DNA of 39,311 nucleotides, from the NCBI RefSeq assembly GCF_006210265.1, contig NZ_VCNC01000010.1, positions 1 through 39,311 on the forward strand, read 5' to 3'. Of the stretch, positions 27,146 to 36,476 are shown piece after piece (the stretch's first letter is position 1; each line of letters opens with the position of its first letter). This stretch comes from Desulfovibrio sp. UCD-KL4C. Lineage in GTDB: Bacteria > Desulfobacterota > Desulfovibrionia > Desulfovibrionales > Desulfovibrionaceae. The translations under genes were made by a program, and so were the position numbers. The notes beneath the pieces were generated by a model. It made no database searches and was not told the origin of the DNA. It saw nothing but the letters and a program-made list of their open reading frames with translations.

Positions 27146-30100
27146 CTATTGCATAGACCCCTTAACTGTTGCCATGCTGTATATTTCATGAGGATCAAGA
27201 ATAAGAACGACGCTACCATCTCCCATAATGGTCGCACCGGAAACCCCCTTAAGATCAAATCTGCTAAGGAAATTACCCAATGGCTTAATAACAATTTCCT
27301 GCCTTTCAAGCAGCCTATCAACAACAAGTCCAAGCCTACGAACATTATCATGAATGATAACAACCGGCAGCACTTCCCTGTTAGGATCGCTGACAGGTTG
27401 TTCTAACAGCTCCGCAAGTTCTGCAACACCTAAGACTTCGCCGCGCAAAGTAACTACCTTACGGTTATTAACTTCGGTAAGCCTTTCCGCTTCAATTTTG
27501 GTAGTCTCAGAAACAGCATCCAGCGGAATCGCATAGTTTGCTCCATTTATCTGAACCATCAAAGCATCAATAATAGCAAGCGTGAGCGGAAGGATCAGGG
27601 TAAATTTAGACCCCTTACCAACTTCCGATGAAATCTGTACACTACCTTTGAGGTCTTTGATATTGTTACGTACAACATCCATTCCTACACCTCGACCGGA
27701 AATGTCAGTAACCTTTTCAGCGGATGAAAATCCAGGTGCAAAAATTAATTCAATGGCTTCGCGATCATCAAGATTTCTAGCATCTTCCGCGCTAATAACA
27801 CCTTTTTTAATTGCGACATTACGCATTTTTTCAGGATCAATTCCGCGACCATCATCTTCTACTTCGATGGCGACAGAGTTACCTTTATGATAAGCGCGTA
27901 GCCAGACATGCCCTTCTGGAGTCTTTCCGCTGGCAATGCGTTCTTCTTCAGGTTCAAGTCCATGGTCAACTGAATTTCTGATCAAGTGAACCAAAGGATC
28001 GCCGATTTCCTCAACAACACTCTTATCAAGTTCAGTTTCTTCACCTTCAGTGATAAGCTCGACCCGTTTATTGCTCTTGCGGCTTAAATCTCGGACCAAC
28101 CTTGGAAATCTTGAAAAAACTGTCTGCACAGCCACCATTCTGACCTTCATGATTGTATCTTGCAAATCATCGGAAATTCTGGACAATGCATAAGTTGTTT
28201 CTGTTAATTGCTGAGCGACTATAGGTACTTCCAAATGTCCTTCTTCAAGGCCACGAGCAAGCATTGTATAGCGTCCGCGACTAATGATAAGTTCACCTAT
28301 CAGATTCATTAAATGGTCAAGTTTCTGATGGTCAACCCGAATAGTAGTCATCGCCTTCGGCTTAGAAGATTTTACAGCAGGAGTCCCAGCGGCAACTGTT
28401 GGTGAACCTGCCTTGACTGCAGACTTCGCTACAGGTTTTGATCCAGCTTTCGGCGCAACATTGGGAGCTGGCTTAGCAGCGGCCTTCGGTGTCGGAGTTG
28501 GCTCAGGTTTAGCTTTTTCCTTTGCAACAACCTTAGGCTCTTTCTTAGCTTCTGGCTTAACTTCTGGCTTAGCTTCTGGCTTAGCTTCTGGTTTAGCTTC
28601 TGGTTTAGCTTCTGGCTTAGCTTCTGGCTTAGCTTCTGGCTTAGCTTCTGGTTTAGCTTCTGGCTTAGCTTCTGGCTTAGCAGCTTCTTCTGAATCAGAA
28701 GATCCACCTTCACCCTTCAGCTCTGAAACAGCTGCAAAAATCATATCTTCAATAATTCCGCATTCCTGTTTCAACAGATCGACCATCAAACCAAAATCCA
28801 TATCTGTTGAGCGGGCTTGGTCTACAAGTCCAGCTGTACGCTCGGCATATTCTTTAAGGCTGGCAAACCCCATATACCCTGCAGAATTTTGTATTGAAAC
28901 AAGGCTGCGGAAAAGAGCGTCTATATAATCTTTAAGACTTGGATCATCTTCTAAAGTTGTAAGAGCTAATGTAATATTATCTACTTGCTGGTGAACAGTC
29001 TGCTCAAAAATTGTAACATCTTCAGGATCGAGACCATCTTCAGATTCACTCGATTCTATTTCCAACTCTTCTTCCGTCACATCATCTGCATTTGAATCAT
29101 CTTCAGCATCAGAATCAGAACTCTCTACAGGAAGAACCTCTCCCCTTTCAACAGCATCTTGAAGTGGATCAACAAGTTGGGCAATATCAAGAGGCTGCAC
29201 TTCACCTGTGGAAGGAGTTACATGAGCGATAAGTGATTCTATTCCATCTACAACCGCAAGAAGTAGATCAATCATGTAATGAGTAGCATTAATCTCGCCC
29301 TTACGAACTTTATTCAGCAGTGTTTCTGCTTCGTGAGTCAAAGAATTCAACTCGCGAAATCCAATAATTCCGCTATTTCCTTTCAAGTTATGGAAATATC
29401 TAAAAATATCGTTGATGAGATCATCATTGCCTTCAGGATCCTGCTCAAGCTCAAGAAGACCACGTGTAAGATTTTCTATTATTTCATGAGCTTCTTCAAG
29501 GAAATCGGCTAAATGACCTTCCCCGACAGTTGTTAGTCTATACGGTTCTTCATGTTCATTGACTATAGCAACAAATTGATATGATTGCTTGCGGTCAGAA
29601 GATTCGGGAGTAGTAGAGTCCTGCACCATTTCGACCTCCAGCAATTCTGGTTCAATTTCTTTTTGTTCCAACTCTGAAACCAGTTCAGTTTCTTCAAATT
29701 CAGGTTCGGGTAAGACTTCTGGATCTTGTTCTGATATGACTTCGGAATCTGAGATATCTTCAATTTCTGGAGGAGCAAGTGTTTCACCAGCCATAATAGC
29801 TTCGATACGTTCTATAACAATTGAAGTATCGACATCACCTTCACTTCCATTTTCATCAAGATTATCAATAAGTTGACGTAAAGAATCAGTAGCAGCAAGG
29901 ATTACATCCATAATTTCAGAATTAACAGCAATTTCGCCTTTTCTGAGTTCATCAAGAACATTTTCCGCTCTATGAGCAAGCCCATTTATGAGATTCAATC
30001 CAAGAAAACCTGAGGCTCCCTTGAGAGAATGCATAGGTCTAAATATTTCATTTAGAATATCAAGATTATCTGGATTATTTTCAAGCTCAAGTAAGTTGGG

Positions 30101-30178
30101 CTCGATTGTCTCAAGATGTTCTTTTGCTTCGATAATGAAATCAGCAAAAATTTCAGGATCCATGAAATCTTGGCTCAT
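27146..30178 (-). CDS. cheA: Multi-Hpt chemotaxis histidine kinase CheA
   Basis: CheA autophosphorylates at a histidine under receptor control and passes phosphate to CheY and CheB. The 1010 residues contain Hpt1 (about 1-110, phospho-site H50 in MHSLKGAS), an acidic linker, Hpt2 (about 215-320, H263 in FHNLKGNS), a third Hpt-like domain (about 385-490) where the histidine position is V427 and the following Lys is Q430, a KPE(A/V) repeat (501-544), dimerisation helices (about 610-680), the ATPase domain (about 685-865; HLIRNSVDHG with N735, DDGRGID, GRGVGMDVV) and a C-terminal CheW-like domain. No receiver domain and no clear P2 domain. A GGGGG ribosome site precedes the ATG. Confidence 0.95.
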   Translation of the reverse strand: MSQDFMDPEIFADFIIEAKEHLETIEPNLLELENNPDNLDILNEIFRPMHSLKGASGFLGLNLINGLAHRAENVLDELRKGEIAVNSEIMDVILAATDSLRQLIDNLDENGSEGDVDTSIVIERIEAIMAGETLAPPEIEDISDSEVISEQDPEVLPEPEFEETELVSELEQKEIEPELLEVEMVQDSTTPESSDRKQSYQFVAIVNEHEEPYRLTTVGEGHLADFLEEAHEIIENLTRGLLELEQDPEGNDDLINDIFRYFHNLKGNSGIIGFRELNSLTHEAETLLNKVRKGEINATHYMIDLLLAVVDGIESLIAHVTPSTGEVQPLDIAQLVDPLQDAVERGEVLPVESSDSDAEDDSNADDVTEEELEIESSESEDGLDPEDVTIFEQTVHQQVDNITLALTTLEDDPSLKDYIDALFRSLVSIQNSAGYMGFASLKEYAERTAGLVDQARSTDMDFGLMVDLLKQECGIIEDMIFAAVSELKGEGGSSDSEEAAKPEAKPEAKPEAKPEAKPEAKPEAKPEAKPEAKPEAKPEVKPEAKKEPKVVAKEKAKPEPTPTPKAAAKPAPNVAPKAGSKPVAKSAVKAGSPTVAAGTPAVKSSKPKAMTTIRVDHQKLDHLMNLIGELIISRGRYTMLARGLEEGHLEVPIVAQQLTETTYALSRISDDLQDTIMKVRMVAVQTVFSRFPRLVRDLSRKSNKRVELITEGEETELDKSVVEEIGDPLVHLIRNSVDHGLEPEEERIASGKTPEGHVWLRAYHKGNSVAIEVEDDGRGIDPEKMRNVAIKKGVISAEDARNLDDREAIELIFAPGFSSAEKVTDISGRGVGMDVVRNNIKDLKGSVQISSEVGKGSKFTLILPLTLAIIDALMVQINGANYAIPLDAVSETTKIEAERLTEVNNRKVVTLRGEVLGVAELAELLEQPVSDPNREVLPVVIIHDNVRRLGLVVDRLLERQEIVIKPLGNFLSRFDLKGVSGATIMGDGSVVLILDPHEIYSMATVKGSMQ
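28548..28679 (-). repeat. Eleven tandem 12-bp units within cheA
   Basis: Eleven in-frame 12-base units encode KPEA (once KPEV) in the linker between the third Hpt-like domain and the dimerisation helices. Units differ only at a silent C/T and the single A/V change. The nearly identical units suggest recent expansion and possible length variation without frameshift. Confidence 0.95.
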
Positions 30179-30277
30179 CTAGAGCCCCCTATATTAAAAG
30201 TTCTTTTGCAACTGATCACGAATAAATCCTTCTTATCATACAATAACTTAAAAAAAATAAATAATAAATTCTAATTA

Positions 30278-30646
30278 CTAGCCCAGAAGCATTTTAATAT
30301 TTTTAACCATCTTCTCAGGCTGAGCAGGTTTTACCATATATAAATTAGCACCAAGATTAAGTCCGGTTTGAATATCCTTTTCCTGACCTTCGGTCGAGAG
30401 AACGATAATTGGAATATCTTTGTATGCATCCTGCTCGCGAACGGTTTTAATATATGTAAAACCATCCATTCTAGGCATATTAACATCAGAAATAATGAGA
30501 TCAACCTTTTCAAGACTGTAAAGCTTCTCCAGTCCATCAAGACCATCTTCAGCAGTACTGACCTTGAACCCTTCTTTCTTCATGATAAAGGCAACAAGAT
30601 TCCTTACAGTCTTTGAATCGTCCACTATCAAAATATGTTTAGGCAT
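30278..30646 (-). CDS. cheY: CheY-type single-domain response regulator
   Basis: A 122-residue stand-alone receiver. The acidic pocket is D9/D10, the phospho-acceptor D54 (IISDVNMPRMDGF), the switch T85 (VLSTEG) and the conserved K106 (MVKPAQP). It has no output domain, so it should act by protein contact, for example with a flagellar motor or another target, or serve as a phosphate sink. The start overlaps the CheW stop by eight bases, with a GAAGGTG site inside the upstream gene. Confidence 0.92.
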   Translation of the reverse strand: MPKHILIVDDSKTVRNLVAFIMKKEGFKVSTAEDGLDGLEKLYSLEKVDLIISDVNMPRMDGFTYIKTVREQDAYKDIPIIVLSTEGQEKDIQTGLNLGANLYMVKPAQPEKMVKNIKMLLG

Positions 30647-31340
30647 TTACTTCACCTTCACTCTTTAAAATTTGTTCCACGAGCCTATCGACGGAAAGTA
30701 TACTGACTAACTTATTATCGGATTTATATAGTCCAAGTAAAAATTCAGCACTCACACCAACCTCTGATTCAACACCCCAGACAAGTTCGCTTTTATCAGC
30801 GCGGTACATAGTTTTAACTGCACTAATGGCTAACCCCAATTGAAGACCTTTATGTCGGCATACAACAACAAATTTATCAGAAACTCCGACTCCCTTATGC
30901 AAAAGATTTCTCAAATCTAAAACAGGTGTAACTCGTCCCCTGAGATTAATAATGCCCTGCATATATACAGGAGCTGATGGAAGAAGAGTTACCGGAATTT
31001 TCTTAACTACTTCCTGAATTACAACTATCGGTAAAGCGTATTCTCTTTCACCTACGACAAAACTGACGAGTTGAACTTCTTCAGTTTCTTTGAGTTTTTC
31101 TTCAAAATCTTCTGCGCTACCCTCCCCTCCAAAATCATCAAATTCAGGCGCAGGCATAAATCCGGGTAGATGTGAATCCCCTCTAGGATCAATTCTTTCC
31201 AGTTTATCAAGAACATCACGATCTGTGAGTCCAAGATATTTATCCATAAAAGCAGATTCAGCTTCAGTATAGTTGTCCTGCTGCTTTTCTTCATTGGGTA
31301 GATTTACATTTTCTACGAAATATTCTTCAGGCGTTTTCAT
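30639..31340 (-). CDS. cheW: CheW-domain coupling protein with N-terminal extension
   Basis: CheW couples chemoreceptors to CheA. From ATG 31340 the protein has 234 residues: an acidic, probably disordered extension (about 1-95), then a CheW domain (about 97-230; VQLVSFVVGEREYALPIVVIQEVVKKIPVTLLPSAPVYMQGIINLRGRVTPVLDLRNLL). The extension is unlike minimal CheW (about 160 residues) and may bind another component. The longer reading from 31400 is disfavoured because it lies wholly inside the parA coding region; ATG 31340 overlaps its stop by only 14 bases, which implies coupling. Confidence 0.85.
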   Translation of the reverse strand: MKTPEEYFVENVNLPNEEKQQDNYTEAESAFMDKYLGLTDRDVLDKLERIDPRGDSHLPGFMPAPEFDDFGGEGSAEDFEEKLKETEEVQLVSFVVGEREYALPIVVIQEVVKKIPVTLLPSAPVYMQGIINLRGRVTPVLDLRNLLHKGVGVSDKFVVVCRHKGLQLGLAISAVKTMYRADKSELVWGVESEVGVSAEFLLGLYKSDNKLVSILSVDRLVEQILKSEGEVNA

Positions 31341-32148
31341 TTCTAATAATCTCTCTCGCCAGTTGCATGTATTCCAAAGCACCGCGGGACTTCTCGTCAA
31401 TAGCGTAAATAACTTTTCCGCTGGCGCATGCCTCTCTAAATTTCGTATCCATATGTACCACTGTACTAAAAACCCTATCTTTAAGCTTTCGTCTGATAAG
31501 ATTTAAAATTTTGCGGCAGGCTCCGGCCCGTCCGTCATACATCGTAGGCAAAGCCTTGAATTTGACAGGACTCGGTAACACCTTATTGAGCACCTTAATT
31601 GTATCAAACAACAACCTTATACCGTAAAGAGCCAAAAAATCTGTCTGAATCGGGATAAGCACTAAATCCGATGCAACAATTGCGTTAACCAGGAGCACCC
31701 CGACATGTGGAGGACAATCAATCAATATATAATCATACTGATCAGAAATTCCTTCAAGAGCATTAGATAGTACTATACCCTTATTTTGTCTGTCCTTAAG
31801 ATCATTTTCAAGTTCAGAAAGCCTTATACAGGCTGGAACAAAATCAAATCCTACATCAACCCTTTTCTGTACTATTTGTAACCAGACAGTCTTATAATTA
31901 GCATCATCAAAAAACAGATTATGGGCTGTCATTGTTACTGTTTCAGGAAAAAAAGACAAGTGAACCGAAGCATTTGCATGCGGATCTAGGTCTATAACCA
32001 GCACCTTTTTATCACAGCGGGTTAATGCTTCTCCAAGTGTCAAAGCTGTGGTTGTTTTGCCTACGCCCCCTTTTTGATTTGCAATGGCAATAACTTCTGC
32101 ACGTTCCATATGATCATCAACCGAGATCTCACCAATATCATTTTCCAT
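31327..32148 (-). CDS. Chemotaxis-associated ParA-family ATPase
   Basis: A 273-residue MinD/ParA-type ATPase: deviant Walker A KGGVGKT (26-32), 'VIDLDPHANAS' (Walker A'), and Walker B 'YILIDCPPHV'. It sits between cheR and cheW with no parB or par site visible, as in the ParC/PpfA group that positions chemoreceptor arrays (for example ParC of Vibrio, PpfA of Rhodobacter). A role in placing the arrays built by this operon is therefore a reasonable inference, not shown. GCGGA precedes the ATG by six bases. An alternative start is Met14. Confidence 0.85.
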   Translation of the reverse strand: MENDIGEISVDDHMERAEVIAIANQKGGVGKTTTALTLGEALTRCDKKVLVIDLDPHANASVHLSFFPETVTMTAHNLFFDDANYKTVWLQIVQKRVDVGFDFVPACIRLSELENDLKDRQNKGIVLSNALEGISDQYDYILIDCPPHVGVLLVNAIVASDLVLIPIQTDFLALYGIRLLFDTIKVLNKVLPSPVKFKALPTMYDGRAGACRKILNLIRRKLKDRVFSTVVHMDTKFREACASGKVIYAIDEKSRGALEYMQLAREIIRNENA

Positions 32149-32189
32149 AAAAGTCCGCCCAATAAACAGTATTTAGTGATGCAGACAAT

Positions 32190-33068
32190 TTATTCCAACT
32201 TCTGATAAATAATAGCACCAGGATGATGCACAGGTTTAAATGCCCGTGTGATATTATGCAAAGATTCAGAATGTCCTATAATCAAAAAGCCTCCGGGAAC
32301 CAAATTATCATAATAGGCATTAATAACCTTTTTCTTCATAGGTTCATCGAAATAAATTATAACGTTTCTACAAAAAACTATTTCAGATCTTTCAACTCTT
32401 TTAACCTGCACTCTATCACTTAGATTAATTTGCCCAAAAGACACTAGCTGTTTAATTTTAGCCGACACCTTGTATTCAGTATCACTTTTTTCAAAATACT
32501 TATTTACTATTTCTTTTGGGGTAGTCCGCAAAGAATATTCACTATAAACTCCCTTTCGCGCAGCCTTCAGCACTCTGTCAGACAAATCGTTAGCTGTAAT
32601 CTTAATATTCCAGCTACTGAGCTCAGCCCCAAGAACCTCACTTATAATCATAGCAAGTGTGTACGGTTCTTCACCTGTGGAACAACCGGCAGACCATATG
32701 CGCAACCTTTTTTTCTTTTGTGCGCGTAAGGTATCGAAGACTTCAGGCAATACTTTTGTCTGAAATACTTTTAACTGGGGAGGATTCCTGTAAAAGCTGG
32801 TCTCATTGGTAGTAATAACTTCAAAAAGTTTATTGAGCTCAGCCTTCCGGGCGGTATCGTACTGTAGAAAATAGTAATATTCTCCAAAAGTCTTTAAATT
32901 TAATTCTTTCAGACGATTGGCAAGGCGGTTTTCGAGCAAATATTTACGGTTGGCCGCGATAAATATACCAGCCTGATCATATATAAAATCTCTCAGCTGG
33001 GTAAATTCCAGATCAGAAATTTTTAACTCTTTTCGGAGTGAGATAGTCTTAGAAAACAGGGAAGACAT
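32190..33068 (-). CDS. cheR: CheR chemoreceptor methyltransferase
   Basis: CheR methylates glutamates of chemoreceptors with S-adenosylmethionine during adaptation. The 292 residues comprise a helical N-terminal domain (about 15-85) and a SAM-binding domain with TNETSFYRNPPQ, IWSAGCSTGEEPYTLAMI, ITANDLSDRVLKAARKGVYSEYSLR and FCRNVIIYFDEP. There is no C-terminal TPR or other extension. The ATG directly follows the stop of the HEAT gene (no gap) with AAGGAG inside that gene's end. Confidence 0.95.
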   Translation of the reverse strand: MSSLFSKTISLRKELKISDLEFTQLRDFIYDQAGIFIAANRKYLLENRLANRLKELNLKTFGEYYYFLQYDTARKAELNKLFEVITTNETSFYRNPPQLKVFQTKVLPEVFDTLRAQKKKRLRIWSAGCSTGEEPYTLAMIISEVLGAELSSWNIKITANDLSDRVLKAARKGVYSEYSLRTTPKEIVNKYFEKSDTEYKVSAKIKQLVSFGQINLSDRVQVKRVERSEIVFCRNVIIYFDEPMKKKVINAYYDNLVPGGFLIIGHSESLHNITRAFKPVHHPGAIIYQKLE

Positions 33069-34997
33069 CTATTTATTATCTCCTTGCTTTTCTTGAATTT
33101 CAAAAATCGCATCTTCTGCGGCCTGCATTATTTCTGGATCTCCGCCTGAATTTGAAGCCTCAAGCAATGACTGAAATGCGAGAGTTCCGCCGATTGCTCC
33201 CAAAGCTTCAATGACTTTCAAAACAACAAGTTTATTAGGTGAATCAAGCATCGGAATAAGGTTCGGCAACGCTTCCTCCTCACGATGTTTTCCTAAGGCT
33301 TCTGCGGCGCGAATCTGAACCCAGTCATCATCATCAAGTAAAGCTTGAATAATGTAAGGTATGACTTCCGAATTATAACATTTCCCCATCAATTCAATAA
33401 CGGTGAGTCTTACATCTCTGTTTTCATCATTTAAGCGCGAAACAATTAAAGGAAGACTGGTCATACCGGTAGAACAATCCGACAAGGCTTCAAGCGCAAT
33501 TTTCCTAATATCGGGGACTTCATCTTCAAGAGCTTTCTGTATAAGTCCAATATTGCCAACGGCATCAAGTTTACCCATGGCGAAAACAGACATAAGTCTT
33601 TCGAGAGGTTCTTCACTGGTAAACAGTTCAATAAATTTCTGATTAATTTTTTCTCCGCCGATGGAAACACAGGCATCAAGAGCAGCTTCTTTAACGTCAT
33701 CATAGCTATGAGTAAGCAATTCAAAAATTCTTTCAGCCTCGTCTTTAGCTTCAATTTTCTGCCCCAAGAACTCTATCGCAGTTTTAAGCATGGTGCCATC
33801 CTGCTCAGAGTCAAGAACCTTTACAAAAAAATCCTTGGATTCTTCGCCTGCAGTATTCACCAAAGCATCCAGAATTCCGCGCTTAAGATCTCTTTCTTTG
33901 CCATCAAATGCGTCCATCAAGACCTGAGAAACACCATCATCTTCAAGTTTTGACAAAACATTTATAGCGATAGCAGCCTTTTTAAAACTACCATTATTTA
34001 AAGCATCTATCAAAGATTTATTCATTTTCATGTTAGACAAACTAGATACTATTTCAGAAAGTCTATCTATATCACGATCCGGATCAAGTTCACTTGCCAG
34101 CTTAAGTACTTCATCCATGGCTTTTTCACCACCGACAAACCCTAAGCCAGTTATTGCAGCATCCTGAATTTCTATGTCTTCATCTTTAAGGGCGATGAGC
34201 ATGTATTCTCTTAATTTTTCACGCTCAGTTGCGGATAAAAGCTGTAGTGATTTGCCACCAAGAATTCCGACAATAGCTTTAACAATTTTATTGCGTAAAG
34301 CCGTTGGAGAAGTATCAAGGTGACGTAAAAGCATTGTTACTGCTTTAATATTACCAACCTCGCCCAAAGCATCAATAATCATGGAAGCAACAAGGTCAGA
34401 ACTAGTATTAAGAGCCTTAACCAAGGCATCTACTGAGCTGGAATGCTTAATTTTAGCAAGGGCTTCGATTACAGCATACTGAACCCATTCATCATCCTGC
34501 ATTGCTTTATTGAGACATTTAGAGGCAGCTGGATTTTCCAGATCTCCAAGACTGACCGCCGCCTGATAGCGAACGTTTACTTCAGGATCTTTAAGCAATG
34601 CATCACAAAGTGGTTCAACCGCCATAAAGCTGTCGCTGGACCCCAGAATATCAGTAGCAAAAATTCTTATATCCGGATCATCATCATGAACTAGTGCAAC
34701 GAGAGAAGGAAAATCCTGAGCTCCTACTTCACGTAATATATCCATAGACAGGTTTCTGATCGGGGCTTCATCTGAGCGCAGCAAAGGAACAACAGCCTGT
34801 ACAGTCCTTTTACCGCCTATATGACGAAGAGCATGGTCAGCCGCTTCTTGTAATCCAAGATGACTGGTCTTTAAAAGCTCAGCCAACAAGGACACAGCTT
34901 CTTCACAGCCGAATTCTCCAGCTTGAAAAGCCGCTTCGCGGACAATTTCATTGTCTTCATTTTTCAAATCTTGAATAATTCTCGCACAGTCCGTCAT
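33069..34997 (-). CDS. HEAT-repeat scaffold protein of the chemotaxis operon
   Basis: The 642-residue protein is almost entirely HEAT-like (PBS lyase) repeats, each about 31 residues, for example 'DDPDIRIFATDILGSSDSFMAVEPL', 'PEVNVRYQAAVSLGDLENPAASKCL', 'DDDWVQIRAAEALGKHREEEALPNL'. I see no signal peptide or catalytic motif. Such alpha-solenoids usually serve as scaffolds. Its position between cheB and cheR in one operon suggests a structural or regulatory role in this pathway; the partner is unknown. A GAGGAAT site precedes the ATG. Confidence 0.85.
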   Translation of the reverse strand: MTDCARIIQDLKNEDNEIVREAAFQAGEFGCEEAVSLLAELLKTSHLGLQEAADHALRHIGGKRTVQAVVPLLRSDEAPIRNLSMDILREVGAQDFPSLVALVHDDDPDIRIFATDILGSSDSFMAVEPLCDALLKDPEVNVRYQAAVSLGDLENPAASKCLNKAMQDDEWVQYAVIEALAKIKHSSSVDALVKALNTSSDLVASMIIDALGEVGNIKAVTMLLRHLDTSPTALRNKIVKAIVGILGGKSLQLLSATEREKLREYMLIALKDEDIEIQDAAITGLGFVGGEKAMDEVLKLASELDPDRDIDRLSEIVSSLSNMKMNKSLIDALNNGSFKKAAIAINVLSKLEDDGVSQVLMDAFDGKERDLKRGILDALVNTAGEESKDFFVKVLDSEQDGTMLKTAIEFLGQKIEAKDEAERIFELLTHSYDDVKEAALDACVSIGGEKINQKFIELFTSEEPLERLMSVFAMGKLDAVGNIGLIQKALEDEVPDIRKIALEALSDCSTGMTSLPLIVSRLNDENRDVRLTVIELMGKCYNSEVIPYIIQALLDDDDWVQIRAAEALGKHREEEALPNLIPMLDSPNKLVVLKVIEALGAIGGTLAFQSLLEASNSGGDPEIMQAAEDAIFEIQEKQGDNK

Positions 34998-35064
34998 TGC
35001 CTATTCCTCATGTTTTCGAAAGCCGCAAGGCAGCTTACGGTTGCACGACTTTCCACTCTTCGAA

Positions 35065-36114
35065 TTACAAATATAGATTGTTGATAATAGCTTCAGACAT
35101 ATCATCAATATCAACAATTTCATCAGCAAGGCCGTCATCAACAATCGCCTTAGGCATACCATATACAACACAGGAAGAATCACTTTGAGCTATTGCCCTG
35201 CCTCCCTTAGACTTCAAATCACGGATACCATCCCTGCCATCATTGCCCATTCCAGTAAGAATAACACCTAAAGCTCTTCTTCCTACAGCATTTGCTACAG
35301 AAGTGGCTAGCACATTAGCCGAGGGTTTATACAAAGCTTCTTTAGGTTCAGCGGTAACTGTTAATTCAATTCTACTAACTTTTTGATCAATCACTAAATG
35401 GGATCCGCCCGGAGCGACAAATACTGATCCAGGTACAAGCCTATCGCCAGTTTCAGCCTCTTTTACCGTAAGCTGACTGATACTATTAAGTCGTTTTGCA
35501 AACGGACCAGTAAAGGCTTTAGGCATATGCTGAGCTATGACTATACCAGCTGGAAAGTCTTTCGGCAATGAAGATAAAATCTTTTGTACAGCAGGCGGTC
35601 CACCGGTAGACACGCCGATCATAACTACATCTCTTTTGGGTCTTCCGATGTTAACACGCGGAGCAGCTAAACGTTTAGCAGCAACTACGGAAGTACGCAC
35701 CCTTGGAACAGGACGCATCTTACGTCTAGCTACGATTTTAACCTTAGAAATCAAATCTGTTTCAATCTTAACAATATCAAGCGAAACTTTGGAAAGCTGT
35801 TTAGGAATAAAGTCCACAGCACCGAGATCAAGAGCCTTTAAGGTCGATTCTGCTCCTTCAGTTGTCAAAGAACTTACCATGATTACTGGCTTTGGCATCT
35901 CCATCATTATATGACGTAATGCTGTAAGCCCATCCATCTTGGGCATCTCAATATCTAAAGTAATAACATCAGGATTAAACTTCCTGATTACTGTAAGCCC
36001 TTCCTCTCCATCACGAGCGGTAGCCACAACTTTTATGCCTGGATCTTTCTCCAGCATAGTGCTGATAGCTTTACGCATGAAAGCTGAATCATCAATAACT
36101 ACAACATTTATCAC
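35065..36114 (-). CDS. cheB: CheB chemoreceptor methylesterase/deamidase
   Basis: CheB removes methyl groups from receptors once phosphorylated by CheA. A receiver domain occupies about 1-120 with acidic pair D8/D9 and phospho-acceptor D54 (VITLDIEMPKMDG), a basic linker follows, and the methylesterase domain occupies about 160-349. The catalytic triad is visible: S169 (GVSTGG), H196 (AQHMPK) and D292 (GMGNDG). The start codon is GTG with AAGGAG nine bases upstream. It is the first gene of the operon on the minus strand. Confidence 0.95.
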   Translation of the reverse strand: MINVVVIDDSAFMRKAISTMLEKDPGIKVVATARDGEEGLTVIRKFNPDVITLDIEMPKMDGLTALRHIMMEMPKPVIMVSSLTTEGAESTLKALDLGAVDFIPKQLSKVSLDIVKIETDLISKVKIVARRKMRPVPRVRTSVVAAKRLAAPRVNIGRPKRDVVMIGVSTGGPPAVQKILSSLPKDFPAGIVIAQHMPKAFTGPFAKRLNSISQLTVKEAETGDRLVPGSVFVAPGGSHLVIDQKVSRIELTVTAEPKEALYKPSANVLATSVANAVGRRALGVILTGMGNDGRDGIRDLKSKGGRAIAQSDSSCVVYGMPKAIVDDGLADEIVDIDDMSEAIINNLYL

Positions 36115-36476
36115 TCAGAAATTCTCCTTTAGCCTCTACATTGGCATTCAAATAAACAGCTAAAATCGTATATATATAAAATTTGAAACAACATCAAAAG
36201 TAAAAAAATAGAGAATTAACAATATTATATAGTCTAATTCTTCGTAAAACTTCTCACATATGAACTATTTTGTCCAACAAACTCCAGCTAATCAACCTAA
36301 TTAATAACACGATATTCATTTAGTAAACATTACACGTAAAACTATTTTAAATCTACGTGATTGATGATTTCTCTGCAACAAGATTTAAAAAAATATTCTC
36401 AACATTTCAAAATTATAAATTTAATTCTTTTTCACTTGCCATCCCAACGTGCATTCGATAAAACGCTTCCACAGGA
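36115..36476. other. Intergenic region between cheB and tRNA-Pro
   Basis: AT-rich and without a credible coding sequence. It probably holds the promoter of the chemotaxis operon (minus strand) and that of the tRNA gene (a TTGCCA at 36436-36441 is a possible -35, with a weak -10 near 36459). I see no other feature. Confidence 0.5.
36169..36197 (-). promoter_or_regulatory. Possible promoter of the chemotaxis operon
   Basis: On the minus strand TTGATG (36197-36192) and TATATA (36174-36169) are 17 bases apart, placing a start about 50 bases before the cheB GTG. Such matches arise easily in AT-rich DNA, so this is tentative. Confidence 0.35.

Noticed and set aside
28548-28679. Possible CRISPR-like array
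   Set aside because: The 12-bp units are contiguous, without spacers, and encode an in-frame protein repeat.
28413-28928. 171-codon plus-strand frame with repeated ASGL units
   Set aside because: It is the antisense reading of the CheA KPEA repeat and adjacent coding sequence.
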